DNA from: Dokdonella immobilis
Lineage (GTDB): Bacteria > Pseudomonadota > Gammaproteobacteria > Xanthomonadales > Rhodanobacteraceae
DNA length: 64,000 nt
Reading direction: 5' to 3'
Assembly: GCF_900115085.1 (NCBI RefSeq)
Contig: NZ_FOVF01000003.1
Location: 219,917 to 283,916 of the forward strand
Under the pieces are notes generated by a model. It saw nothing but the letters and a program-made list of their open reading frames with translations. It did not search any database and had not been told where the DNA came from. Each line of letters opens with the position of its first letter. The first letter of the stretch is position 1. Below, piece by piece: positions 9,023 through 18,226 of this stretch. Position numbers and translations under genes: made by a program.

Positions 9023-10819
9023 ATGGCCGCACCGGAAAAGAAAACCAGAACCAAACGTGCCAAGGCACCGCTGACCACACGGGACAATCTGTCGGCGCTG
9101 ATCGGCAGCGCCCGCAAGATCCTGCGCAAGGACAAGGGCCTCAATGGAGACGTCGACCGCCTGCCGCTCCTCACCTGGGTGATGTTCCTCAAGTTCCTCG
9201 ACGACCTCGAAGTCGTGCATGAGGAAGAAGCGGAGCTCGACGGCAAGCCCTACCACCCCATCATCGAATCGCCCTACCGCTGGCGCGACTGGGCTGCGCG
9301 CGAGGATGGCCTCACCGGCGACGAACTGCTGGCCTTCATCAACCAGGACGAATGCCACCGCGCCGACGGCTCACGCGGCGCCGGCCTGTTCGCCTATCTG
9401 CGAGGTCTGGCCGGCAGCGGCGAAAAAGGCAGCCAGCGTGAGGTCATCGCCAACGTGTTTCGCGGCGTGCAGAACCGCATGGTCAGCGGCTACCTGCTGC
9501 GCGACATCATCAACAAGATCAACGGCATTCATTTCAGCTCAAGCGAGGAGATCCACACCCTCTCGCACCTGTACGAATCCATGCTGCGCGAGATGCGCGA
9601 CGCCGCCGGTGACTCCGGCGAGTTCTACACCCCACGCCCGGTCGTGCGCTTCATGGTGCAGGTCACCGACCCGCGCCTGGGCGAGACCATGCTCGACCCG
9701 GCCTGCGGCACCGGCGGGTTTCTGGTGGAGGCCTACGACCACATTGCTCAGCAGGTGACCAACCCGGATCAGCGTCGCACCTTGCAGCGCGACACCCTGT
9801 TCGGCCAGGAGGCCAAGCCGCTGCCCTACATGCTGGCGCAGATGAACCTGCTGCTGCACGGGCTGGAAGCGCCGCAGATCGCCTACGGCAACACGCTGGA
9901 ACGGCGCATTACCGAAATTGGCCACGATGAACGAGTCGATGTGATCCTCACCAACCCGCCCTTCGGCGGCGAGGAGGAAGCCGGCATCAAGGCCAACTTC
10001 CCGGCCAACATGCAGACGGCCGAAACCGCACTGCTGTTCCTGCAGTACATCATGCGCAAGCTGCGCTACGCCGGGCATGGCGCAGAGCAGGGAGGCCGTG
10101 CCGCCGTGGTGGTGCCCAACGGCACCCTGTTTGGCGATGGCGTATGCGCCGTCATCAAGGGGGAGATGCTCAAGGAATTCAACCTCCACACCATCGTGCG
10201 CCTGCCGCAAGGCGTGTTCGCGCCCTACACCGACATCCCGGCCAACCTGCTGTTCTTCCAGCGCGGCGGCCCCACCGACACCATCTGGTACTACGAACTG
10301 CCCCAGCCCGAAGGCCGCAAGAAATACAGCAAGACCGCACCGTTGCCCTTCGAAGCCTTCCAGCCCGTGCTCGAGTGGTGGAACGCCCGCCAGGAAGGCC
10401 CGCAAGCCTGGCGCGTGGGCTTCGCCGCCAAACGTGCCGCCGCCATCGACGCCGCCACGCCGCACTGGCAGCGAGCCGAAACCGAACGCGCCAGCGCACT
10501 CGCTCTAGGCAAGCCAATCCGCGAACTGGATCAGACCATCAGCCATGCCGCCAATGGCGACAAGGCCGCGCTGCAAGCGCAGTTGCGAGAGCTGAAAATC
10601 CGCCAGCAGGCCCATGAGGCCGCCGCCAAGGCCGCGCAGGCGGAGGGTGATGCGCTCTACTGGCCGATCTACAACCTGGACCTGAAGAACCCGCATGCCG
10701 CCGAAGGGCTGGAGCACGCCGATCCGAAGGACCTGGTCGCTGCCATGCGTGCCGGAGAAGAGGACGTGCTGCGCCTGCTCAGCGAGATTGAGGCACTGGT
10801 GACCGAGGTGCAGGGATGA
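9023..10819 (+). CDS. hsdM: Type I restriction-modification methyltransferase (HsdM)
   Basis: 598 residues. The N-terminal HsdM helical domain (about 20-165) is followed by an N6-adenine methylase core with motif I DPACGTGGF (225-233) and catalytic motif IV NPPFGG (311-316). The C-terminal part is helical and charged. It methylates adenines in the recognition site with HsdS and is also required for restriction. It begins 14 bases after hsdR, and its stop overlaps the hsdS start (ATGA). Confidence 0.96.
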   Translation: MAAPEKKTRTKRAKAPLTTRDNLSALIGSARKILRKDKGLNGDVDRLPLLTWVMFLKFLDDLEVVHEEEAELDGKPYHPIIESPYRWRDWAAREDGLTGDELLAFINQDECHRADGSRGAGLFAYLRGLAGSGEKGSQREVIANVFRGVQNRMVSGYLLRDIINKINGIHFSSSEEIHTLSHLYESMLREMRDAAGDSGEFYTPRPVVRFMVQVTDPRLGETMLDPACGTGGFLVEAYDHIAQQVTNPDQRRTLQRDTLFGQEAKPLPYMLAQMNLLLHGLEAPQIAYGNTLERRITEIGHDERVDVILTNPPFGGEEEAGIKANFPANMQTAETALLFLQYIMRKLRYAGHGAEQGGRAAVVVPNGTLFGDGVCAVIKGEMLKEFNLHTIVRLPQGVFAPYTDIPANLLFFQRGGPTDTIWYYELPQPEGRKKYSKTAPLPFEAFQPVLEWWNARQEGPQAWRVGFAAKRAAAIDAATPHWQRAETERASALALGKPIRELDQTISHAANGDKAALQAQLRELKIRQQAHEAAAKAAQAEGDALYWPIYNLDLKNPHAAEGLEHADPKDLVAAMRAGEEDVLRLLSEIEALVTEVQG

Positions 10820-11964
10820 GCCTGTGGCCGACAGTCGAGCTCGGCGACGTGATGTGCGTCCACATCGATGCCGTTCCGAGCGCCACGCTGACCTCGGTGA
10901 ATCTCGCCGGTGTTTACGGATTTGGACGCGGGCTATTTCAACGCGGCCCGATCTCGCCACAGGAGACGTCCTACAAGAACTTTCATCGGCTGAATGCGGG
11001 TGATTTTGTAATAAGTAGCCCGAAAGCCTGGGAAGGCGCATTGGCTCGCATTCCGGAAGAAATGGACGGGTGGTTCTTGTCTCCAGTGTTCCCAACCTTT
11101 CGGCCCACTGACGCTCTCGACACTCGGTACCTTGACTGGTACTGCAAGCGAGAAGCCGTCTGGAGACAACTGCAAGGCAAGGCGAAAGGTATGGGGGCAC
11201 GGCGCGAGTCGGTATCACCAGCTCAGTTCTTGAGCCTGGAGATTCCCCTGCCGCCGCTCACCGAACAACAAGCCATTGTCAGCCGTCTCGACACTTTGGC
11301 CGACAAGGTTCGGCAGGTGAACGAACACCTCGACGCCATCGAGCGCGACGCCGATCGTCTGCTCGCCGTGCGCTTTCGTGACGCTATTGCCGATGCGCCC
11401 ATGCGACCGATGGCGGAGGTGGCGCCGCTGGTGCGGCGTGAGATCATCATCAACCCAGACAAAGACTACACGGAGCTTGGTGTTCGCAGCTTCTACAAAG
11501 GGACATTTCAGCGTCGCACGATCCCAGGCTCGGACTTTTCATGGCAGGCCTTGTACCGTGTCCAAGCCAGCGACCTAGTTTTCAGCAACATCATGGCTTG
11601 GGAACAGGCCATTGCGATTGCCCAGCGCTGTGACGACGGCTGCGTCGGCAACCACCGGATGCTAACTTGCCAAGCAAATGCGGAAGTCGCGGTTCCTTGC
11701 TTCCTCTGGTACTACTTCACCACGGAGGAAGGCTTCTCAAAGATTTACGCTGCCTCACCCGGAACCGCCGCCCGCAACCGGACGATGACGGCACCGGCAC
11801 TGATGGCGATCGATGTCCCTATGCCACCATTGTCTGCGCAGCGAACTTTCAACGCCCTGCAATCCAAGGTGGCAGAACTCAAAGCCCGCCACGCCACCAT
11901 CCGCCAGGCCAACGACGCACTGATCCCGGCAACGCTGGAACGCGTGTTTTCCGGGGCTGACTGA
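10816..11964 (+). CDS. hsdS: Type I restriction specificity subunit (HsdS)
   Basis: 382 residues with the usual two-fold layout. The first target-recognition domain ends at FLSLEIPLPPLTEQQAIVSRLDTLADKV, followed by a coiled-coil spacer. The second domain ends at MAIDVPMPPLSAQRTFNALQSKVAELKARH, followed by the distal spacer. Each half reads one part of a bipartite DNA target; the target cannot be predicted by eye. It starts by ATGA overlap with hsdM. Its TGA is directly followed by the ATG of the SIR2 gene. Confidence 0.93.
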   Translation: MSLWPTVELGDVMCVHIDAVPSATLTSVNLAGVYGFGRGLFQRGPISPQETSYKNFHRLNAGDFVISSPKAWEGALARIPEEMDGWFLSPVFPTFRPTDALDTRYLDWYCKREAVWRQLQGKAKGMGARRESVSPAQFLSLEIPLPPLTEQQAIVSRLDTLADKVRQVNEHLDAIERDADRLLAVRFRDAIADAPMRPMAEVAPLVRREIIINPDKDYTELGVRSFYKGTFQRRTIPGSDFSWQALYRVQASDLVFSNIMAWEQAIAIAQRCDDGCVGNHRMLTCQANAEVAVPCFLWYYFTTEEGFSKIYAASPGTAARNRTMTAPALMAIDVPMPPLSAQRTFNALQSKVAELKARHATIRQANDALIPATLERVFSGAD

Positions 11965-14900
11965 ATGCAATTCGTTCGCCACGGTCCCGATATCCCCGAA
12001 CGCCTGTTGCAGGCGCATGAGGACGGGCGTGTGGTGTTCTTCTGCGGTGCGGGCATTTCCTACCCGGCCCGCCTGCCGGGGTTTTCAGGGCTGGTCGACA
12101 AGCTCTATACGGCCCTCGCAGCCACACCCAACGCCGTGCAACTGGCGGCGATCAAGGCGGGGCAGTTCGATACCGCCATCGGCTTGCTGGAGGCGGACAT
12201 CGTCGGCGGCCGCGAGACGGTGCGCCGCGCGCTGGCCGCCATCCTCACGCCGGATCTCAGTGCCCCGAACGCGACGGCGACCCACGAGGCCTTGCTGACG
12301 CTGGGCAAGTGCCGTAACGGCAATACCCGCCTCATCACCACCAACTTCGATCGGCTATTCGAGGAAGTGATTACCGCGAAGTCGCTATCGATCGAGCGTT
12401 TCCAGGCGCCGCTGTTGCCGGTGCCGAAGAACCGCTGGGATGGCTTGGTGTATCTGCATGGCCTTCTCACCGCTGCGCCGACAGCGAGCGATCTGGATCG
12501 GCTGGTCGTCTCCAGCGGCGATTTTGGCCTGGCCTATCTCACCGAGCGCTGGGCGGCGCGTTTCGTCAGCGAGCTGTTCCGCAACTACACCGTGTGCTTC
12601 GTTGGTTACAGCATCAACGACCCGGTGCTGCGCTACATGATGGACGCACTGGCCGCCGACCGCCTGCTCGGCGAGGCGCCGCCCGAGATGTTCGCGTTCG
12701 GCAGTTACTCCAAGGGCAAGGACGAAGAACGCGCCAACGAGTGGCGGGCCAAGAACGTCACGCCCATCCTCTACCGCGAGCACAATCGGCACGACTACCT
12801 GCACAAGACCCTGCGTGCCTGGGCCGAAACCTACCGCGACGGCGTACGCGGCAAGGAGCGCATCGTCGTCGAGTGCGCCATGGCGCGGCCCATGGCAAAC
12901 ACCCGGCAGGACGACTTCGTCGGGCGCCTGCTGTGGGCGCTGAGCGATCCGGGCGGCCTGCCCGCCAGGCGCTTTGCCGACCTAGACCCGGTGCCGTCAC
13001 TGGATTGGCTGGAGCCGCTGAGCGAGGAACGCTACCGGCAGGCCGACTTGGACCGCTTCGGCGTCCCGCCCAGAACGACCGTGGATGACAAGCTCACCTT
13101 CAGCCTGACTCGCCGACCCTCGCCGTATCCGCTCGCACCGTCGATGTGTATCGTCGATGCCGGTGCGCGCGGCAGCCGCTGGGACGAGGTGATGCGGCAA
13201 CTGGCGCGTTGGCTGATCCGTCATCTGGACGACCCGGCGCTGCTGCTATGGTTGGTCAAACGCGGCGGGCAGCTGCATGACGATCTGGTCTGGTGGATCG
13301 AACACTGTCTGGACAAACTGGCCAAACTTGAGCGTGACGGCAAAACCGCCGAGTTGACGCGCATTCGTGAGGGTGCGCCCAACGCGATCCCCGGCCCGCT
13401 GATGCGCACCCTGTGGCGGCTGCTGTTGACCGGGCGCGTAAAATCGTGGCGGCATGACTTCGACCTGTACCGCTGGCGCGACCGCTTCAAGCGCGATGGG
13501 CTCACCACCACCTTGCGCCTGGAACTGCGCGAAACACTGACGCCACGCGTATCGCTGCGCGAGCCGTTCCGTTCGCCCGCCGAGGAAAGTGACGGTCGCG
13601 TGCCCGAGCGCATCAAGGAGCTGGTGGAATGGGAGATCGTGCTGTCGACGGATCACGTCCATTCCAGCCTGCGTGATCTGCCATGGGATGAGCGCTGGAC
13701 CGCCGCACTGCCGGAACTGCTGTCTGATTTCAGCGCCCTGTTGCGCGACGCACTGGATCTGATGCGTGAACTCGGCAGCGCCGAGGACAGAAGCGATCGG
13801 TCCTACATGCATCAACCATCGATCAGCGAGCACCCGCAGAACCGGGACTTCCACGACTGGACGGCACTGATCGACCTGACCCGGGATGCGTGGCTCGCCA
13901 CTGTTGCGCAATCACCGGCGCGGGCAGCCGTGGTGGCGCAGTCCTGGAGGCACACGCCCTATCCGCTGCTCCGGCGCCTCGCCTTCTTTGCCGCTGCACA
14001 GGACAACGTGATACCCCTCCGCCGTGCCCTCGACTGGCTGCTAGCCGATGACCACTGGTGGCTTTGGTGCGTGGAAACCGAGCGGGAAGCCATGCGCCTG
14101 CTGGTGACCCTGGCGCCGCAACTCGATGAGGTAATGCTGCGGGAACTGGAACAAGCCGTGCTCGCTGGCCCACCCCGCGACATGTTCAAGGATGACATAA
14201 AGCCCGAGCGTTGGAGGCAGATCGTGGACCGGGAGATCTGGCTGCGTCTGGCAAAAATCGCTGATACCGGCACGGCCTTGGATGTTACCGGCAACGAACG
14301 GTTGGCGGCGCTTTCGGCCCAGTATCCGGAATGGCAACTGGCGGTAGATCAGCGCGATGAGTTCCCTTACTGGATGGGCGATGGCGATGAGTGGCGTAGG
14401 TTCGTTGCCACGCCGCGCCGCCGCCGAGAGTTGATCGAATGGCTCAAGCAGCAGCCCAGCACCGACCACTGGCAGGAAGACGACTGGCGGCAGCGCTGTC
14501 GTGACAACTTTGCTACGACTGCCTGTGCCTTGTTTGCGTTGGCCAAGGAAGGTGTCTGGCCGACAGATCGCTGGCGAGAAGCGCTGCAGGCTTGGTCAGA
14601 GGAAAAACTCCTGAAGCGCGCTTGGCGACACATGGCACCAGTGTTCGCGGATGCACCCGATGATCTACTGAAAACGCTTGCCCATGGTGTGAGCTGGTGG
14701 TTGCAAGCCATCGCCAAGACCTTCGAAGGCCACCAAGTGCATTTCTTCGAGCTGGCTCGCCGACTCCTTGCGCTGGATCATCAGGACGGCGTCGATACAG
14801 ACGAACCCGTCATGCATGCCATCAATCACCCAGTGGGCCACGTGACGGAGGCGCTGCTGCGCTGGTGGTATCGACACACGCTGGAGGATGGGCAAGTCTT

Positions 14901-15747
14901 ACCGGAGGAAATCAGGCCCACATTCATCGAACTCTGCGACACCCGGATCCACAAGTTCCGGCACGGCCGTGTCTTGCTCGCAGCCCATGTCATCGCGCTG
15001 TTCCGTGTCGACCGGGAATGGGCGACGCACCATCTGTTACCGCTATTCGACTGGCAGCGCTCAGAATTAGAAGCGCGCGCCGCGTGGGAGGGCTTCCTGT
15101 GGTCCCCCCGCCTGTACCGACCCTTGATGGAACTGCTCAAGCCGGCCTTTCTCGAAACCGCGCGCCACTATGGGGCACTCGGCAAGCACGACGGCCAATA
15201 CGCTTCTCTGCTGACATTCGCCGCCCTCGACCCGGGTGACACTTTCACCACCGCCGAGCTGGCGGCCGCCACCCGCGCACTGCCACCGGACGGTTTGCAC
15301 GATGCCGCACACGCATTGGTGAGAGCGCTGGAGGGCGCAGGCGATCAGCGTGCCGACTACTGGACCAACCGGGTAACGCCGTACCTCCACGCCATTTGGC
15401 CCAAGACCCGGGACAACATTTCCCCGGCCATCGCCGAGAGCCTCGGCCGCCTCTGCGTCGCGGCACAGGATGCATTCCCACAGGCATTGGCCCTACTCCG
15501 CGCCTGGCTGCAACCGCCGGCCCACCCTGACTATCTGGTACATCGGTTACACGAGGCAGGTCTCTGCGGCAAGTTTCCGGAACAGGCACTGGACTTCCTG
15601 AGTCTGGTGATTGGGGATCAAACCCAATGGCCACCCAGTGACCTCGGCGCCTGCCTTGACGCGATACGAATAGCCACGCCGGAACTTGAGGCTGATCCGC
15701 GCTTTGAACGGTTGATGGCGTACCTTCGCCAGCGTGGGCGAGGCTGA
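11965..15747 (+). CDS. Large SIR2-domain protein in the type I R-M operon
   Basis: 1260 residues. The N-terminal SIR2-like NAD-binding domain (about 20-290) shows FFCGAGIS (25-32), LITTNFDRLFEE (123-134), LVYLHG (161-166, candidate catalytic His165) and CFVGYSINDPVLRYMMD (211-227). The remaining 970 residues are Trp-rich and helical with no recognised catalytic motif, perhaps HEAT-like or DUF4020-like. SIR2 domains of this class in Thoeris, DSR and SIR2-HerA defence systems degrade NAD+ on phage sensing. The ATG directly abuts the hsdS stop, so it is cotranscribed and probably translationally coupled. An NADase abortive-infection role is inferred, not shown. Confidence 0.85.
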   Translation: MQFVRHGPDIPERLLQAHEDGRVVFFCGAGISYPARLPGFSGLVDKLYTALAATPNAVQLAAIKAGQFDTAIGLLEADIVGGRETVRRALAAILTPDLSAPNATATHEALLTLGKCRNGNTRLITTNFDRLFEEVITAKSLSIERFQAPLLPVPKNRWDGLVYLHGLLTAAPTASDLDRLVVSSGDFGLAYLTERWAARFVSELFRNYTVCFVGYSINDPVLRYMMDALAADRLLGEAPPEMFAFGSYSKGKDEERANEWRAKNVTPILYREHNRHDYLHKTLRAWAETYRDGVRGKERIVVECAMARPMANTRQDDFVGRLLWALSDPGGLPARRFADLDPVPSLDWLEPLSEERYRQADLDRFGVPPRTTVDDKLTFSLTRRPSPYPLAPSMCIVDAGARGSRWDEVMRQLARWLIRHLDDPALLLWLVKRGGQLHDDLVWWIEHCLDKLAKLERDGKTAELTRIREGAPNAIPGPLMRTLWRLLLTGRVKSWRHDFDLYRWRDRFKRDGLTTTLRLELRETLTPRVSLREPFRSPAEESDGRVPERIKELVEWEIVLSTDHVHSSLRDLPWDERWTAALPELLSDFSALLRDALDLMRELGSAEDRSDRSYMHQPSISEHPQNRDFHDWTALIDLTRDAWLATVAQSPARAAVVAQSWRHTPYPLLRRLAFFAAAQDNVIPLRRALDWLLADDHWWLWCVETEREAMRLLVTLAPQLDEVMLRELEQAVLAGPPRDMFKDDIKPERWRQIVDREIWLRLAKIADTGTALDVTGNERLAALSAQYPEWQLAVDQRDEFPYWMGDGDEWRRFVATPRRRRELIEWLKQQPSTDHWQEDDWRQRCRDNFATTACALFALAKEGVWPTDRWREALQAWSEEKLLKRAWRHMAPVFADAPDDLLKTLAHGVSWWLQAIAKTFEGHQVHFFELARRLLALDHQDGVDTDEPVMHAINHPVGHVTEALLRWWYRHTLEDGQVLPEEIRPTFIELCDTRIHKFRHGRVLLAAHVIALFRVDREWATHHLLPLFDWQRSELEARAAWEGFLWSPRLYRPLMELLKPAFLETARHYGALGKHDGQYASLLTFAALDPGDTFTTAELAAATRALPPDGLHDAAHALVRALEGAGDQRADYWTNRVTPYLHAIWPKTRDNISPAIAESLGRLCVAAQDAFPQALALLRAWLQPPAHPDYLVHRLHEAGLCGKFPEQALDFLSLVIGDQTQWPPSDLGACLDAIRIATPELEADPRFERLMAYLRQRGRG

Positions 15748-15974
15748 GGTCGTGTCTTTGTGGCATGCGTCAGTTATCCGAAAATCCCGGATTACTGGAC
15801 CCCACCCCCGCAACCATCCGGAGATTCCGGACAGTTACCGATTCGCAAGCGCGGGAATTTGCACTTGTCTGCAACAGTCCGAAACGGCTGACCGAGGAAC
15901 CAGTTTTGCTGTTAACCGTCCGCCACTAAATCGGAAGCCCGGACCTTGTCCGAGCTTTCTTGTAGGCGGGTTCG
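15748..15974. other. Right junction of the restriction operon
   Basis: 227 bases without a gene, between two convergent genes. It carries repeated TCCGGA palindromes (about 15819-15833) and an imperfect hairpin GCCCGGAC / GTCCGAGC followed by TTTCTTG (about 15938-15962), a possible terminator for the SIR2 operon. It could mark the right end of the island, but no third ssrA-like sequence is present here. Confidence 0.45.
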
Positions 15975-16865
15975 TCAGACGCCGTTGGCGTCGGCCGGGA
16001 CCACGGCCTTCTCGCGCCGGATCAGGTAGATGCCGCTGGCGATGATGATGGCGGCGCCAATGAGCATCAGGCGATCGGGCAGCGTCTTCCAGATCAGCCA
16101 GTCGAGGCCGACGCCCCAGGCCAGGGCGGTGTATTCGAACGGGGCGATGATCGAGGCCTCGGTGTGCTTGAAGGCCTCGGTCACGGCGTACTGGCCGAAG
16201 GCGCCAGTGACCGCGAGGCCGGCCAGTACCCACCAGTGTTCGTCATGGATCGGCATCCAGTCCTTCCAGGCCGCGAGGCCGGCAAACAGGCTCAGCAGCA
16301 CGATCATCCAGAAGACCATGCCCTGGGTCGAATCGGTGCGGCCGAGGACGCGAACGGTGATCGCCGACAACGAGTAGGCGGTCGACGCGAACAACACGGC
16401 CGCGCTACCCAGGTTGACCATGCGCGTCGCGTCGGGCCGCAATACGACCAGCACGCCGACCAAGCCGACCCCGATCGCGCACCAGCGCCGCCAGCCGACG
16501 CGTTCGCCGAGCAGGGGCACGGCCAGCGCGGTGACCAGCAGCGGCGCGATGAAGAACAGCGAATAGGCTTCGGCCAGGGGCAGATCGCGCAGCGCGAACG
16601 CGAATGCGGCGAGCATCAGCACGGCCAGCACGCCGCGCAGCAGGTGCAGGAACCAGCGCGCGCTCAAGACGTGATGGAAGCCGCCGGTCAGGGCGATCCA
16701 GATCAGCACGAGGGGCAGCGAGGTGAGACCGCGCAGGGCAGCGACCTGCATCGGCGGGTAGTGCAGCGAGAGTACCTTGAGGCTCGTATCCATCAGCGAA
16801 AACGCAGCCACCGCTGCAAGCATGAACAGGATACCGCGCAGGTTGGGCGACATCGGAGGCTTCAT
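15975..16865 (-). CDS. EamA/DMT family transporter
   Basis: 296 residues with about ten hydrophobic helices in two EamA repeats (first about 10-145, second about 150-285). Typical segments are MLAAVAAFSLMDTSLKVL, LAEAYSLFFIAPLLVTALAVPLLGERVGWRRW and the second-repeat ASIIAPFEYTALAWGVGLDWLIW. Members export metabolites or drugs across the inner membrane; the substrate cannot be inferred. It diverges from the PDZ lipoprotein gene. Confidence 0.88.
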   Translation of the reverse strand: MKPPMSPNLRGILFMLAAVAAFSLMDTSLKVLSLHYPPMQVAALRGLTSLPLVLIWIALTGGFHHVLSARWFLHLLRGVLAVLMLAAFAFALRDLPLAEAYSLFFIAPLLVTALAVPLLGERVGWRRWCAIGVGLVGVLVVLRPDATRMVNLGSAAVLFASTAYSLSAITVRVLGRTDSTQGMVFWMIVLLSLFAGLAAWKDWMPIHDEHWWVLAGLAVTGAFGQYAVTEAFKHTEASIIAPFEYTALAWGVGLDWLIWKTLPDRLMLIGAAIIIASGIYLIRREKAVVPADANGV

Positions 16866-16958
16866 GGCCGGATAGTCGACAAGCGCGGGGGTTCGCGCAA
16901 GCGATTTGTTCAGGCGCGATGGGCGAAACTGTGGCGTTGATGGCAGACTGGTTGCCGC

Positions 16959-17702
16959 ATGAAGAACATTGCCCTGAAATTCGGCCTTTGTGGCCTCCTC
17001 GTCCTGCTCGCCGGCGGATGTGCCTCAAACCTGCCGCACTCCACGACGACCGAACTGGCAGTCGAGGTACCCGCCGAACCGGCGATCGATCCGCACTACG
17101 AAGCCGTCATCCAGCGCGGGCCCGAATACATCGACGCGCTGCGCGCCGAACCGGCGCCGGCGCAACCCGAGGTCGTCGAAGGCAAGAGCGAGCTCGGCGA
17201 CCAGCGCGAACTGGCCTCGAAGGGTTACGTGCGCATCGGCAATGGCCGCTACCCGCTGGTCGATGCCGGGACGATGCGCGCTGCAATCGAACTGGGCCAG
17301 GAAGTCGGCGCGGACCGCATGCTGCTGTATCCGCATCATCCCGAGTCGAGCGACGATGCGGCCACGGACCAGTTCCTGGTCGCCTATTACGTCCGCTTCA
17401 AGCTGCTGTTCGGCGCAACCTTCCGCAATCTGACCCCCGGAGAACGCAGCCAGCTTGGCGTCGATCACGGCGTGCAGATCGGCTCGGTGGTCGGCGGTAC
17501 TCCGGCCTCACAGGCGAACCTGATGGCGGGCGACTACGTCATCGCGCTCGATGGCCAGCCGGTTACGGATCGCGGCGGCTTCCAGAAACTTCTGCTGAAG
17601 GCGGCCGGCCGGGCGGTCAGCCTGAAGGTCCGCCGCGGCCAGCAGACGGTCGACAGGATCGTCCGCCTCGGCGCTGCGCCCGAGCCTAACCCGGTTCCCT
17701 GA
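16959..17702 (+). CDS. PDZ-domain lipoprotein
   Basis: 247 residues. A signal peptide ends in the lipobox LAGGC, giving Cys21 as the lipidated residue. The middle region (GYVRIGNGRYPLVDAGTMRAAIELGQEVGADRMLLYPHH) has no recognised family. The C-terminal PDZ domain (about 160-240) contains GVQIGSVVGGTPASQANLMAGDYVIALDGQPV. No protease triad is visible, so it is likely a periplasmic binding or scaffold lipoprotein. Exact role unknown. Confidence 0.8.
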   Translation: MKNIALKFGLCGLLVLLAGGCASNLPHSTTTELAVEVPAEPAIDPHYEAVIQRGPEYIDALRAEPAPAQPEVVEGKSELGDQRELASKGYVRIGNGRYPLVDAGTMRAAIELGQEVGADRMLLYPHHPESSDDAATDQFLVAYYVRFKLLFGATFRNLTPGERSQLGVDHGVQIGSVVGGTPASQANLMAGDYVIALDGQPVTDRGGFQKLLLKAAGRAVSLKVRRGQQTVDRIVRLGAAPEPNPVP

Positions 17703-17710
17703 GCATCCAC

Positions 17711-18226
17711 TCAGGCCGGAACGGTCGACTCGGCCGGCGCGAGTATCGACTGCCCGCGCTCCAGAGCCGCAGTGCCGCTGCGCGCCAGTTCGAGGATCGA
17801 GGCCATGCCGCCCAGTTCGGCCAGCACGGCACTGATGTGCGAACCGCGCCCGGTGAATTGCAGGGTTCGCGTCGATTCGGTTTCCTCGAGGACCACGCCA
17901 AAGCTCAGCTCGGTGAAGCGCGCGATCGCCGCGGCATTCGACGCACTCGAGGCAACCTTGACCACCAGCAATTCCGATTCGATATGGTCGCGACTGGTCA
18001 GGTCGGCGATCTCGAGAACGTCGATCAGCTTGCGCGACTGGTTGATGATCTGGGCGATCACACCATCGTCGCCGAAGGTGACCATGGTCAGGCGGGAAAC
18101 CTGCGGATCATGGGTCGCGGCCACGGTCAGCGAATCGATGTTGTAGCCGCGCGCGGCAAACATGCCGGCGACGCGGGCCAGCGCGCCGGCCTCGTTCTGC
18201 AGCAGCATCGAGATGATATGGCGCAT
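17711..18226 (-). CDS. ilvH: Acetolactate synthase small (regulatory) subunit
   Basis: 171 residues. An N-terminal ACT domain (MRHIISMLLQNEAGALARVAGMFAARGYNIDSLTV) binds valine for feedback control; the C-terminal ACT-like domain follows. The ATG overlaps the ilvB stop by one base (TGATG), so translation is coupled. It is the last gene of the ilv-leu superoperon. The catalytic partner is the upstream ilvB product. Confidence 0.94.
   Translation of the reverse strand: MRHIISMLLQNEAGALARVAGMFAARGYNIDSLTVAATHDPQVSRLTMVTFGDDGVIAQIINQSRKLIDVLEIADLTSRDHIESELLVVKVASSASNAAAIARFTELSFGVVLEETESTRTLQFTGRGSHISAVLAELGGMASILELARSGTAALERGQSILAPAESTVPA

Noticed and set aside
15748..15974. Third ssrA-like attachment site at the right end of the restriction operon
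   Set aside because: No stretch resembling the tmRNA 3' end is present; the right border of the accessory DNA stays unresolved.
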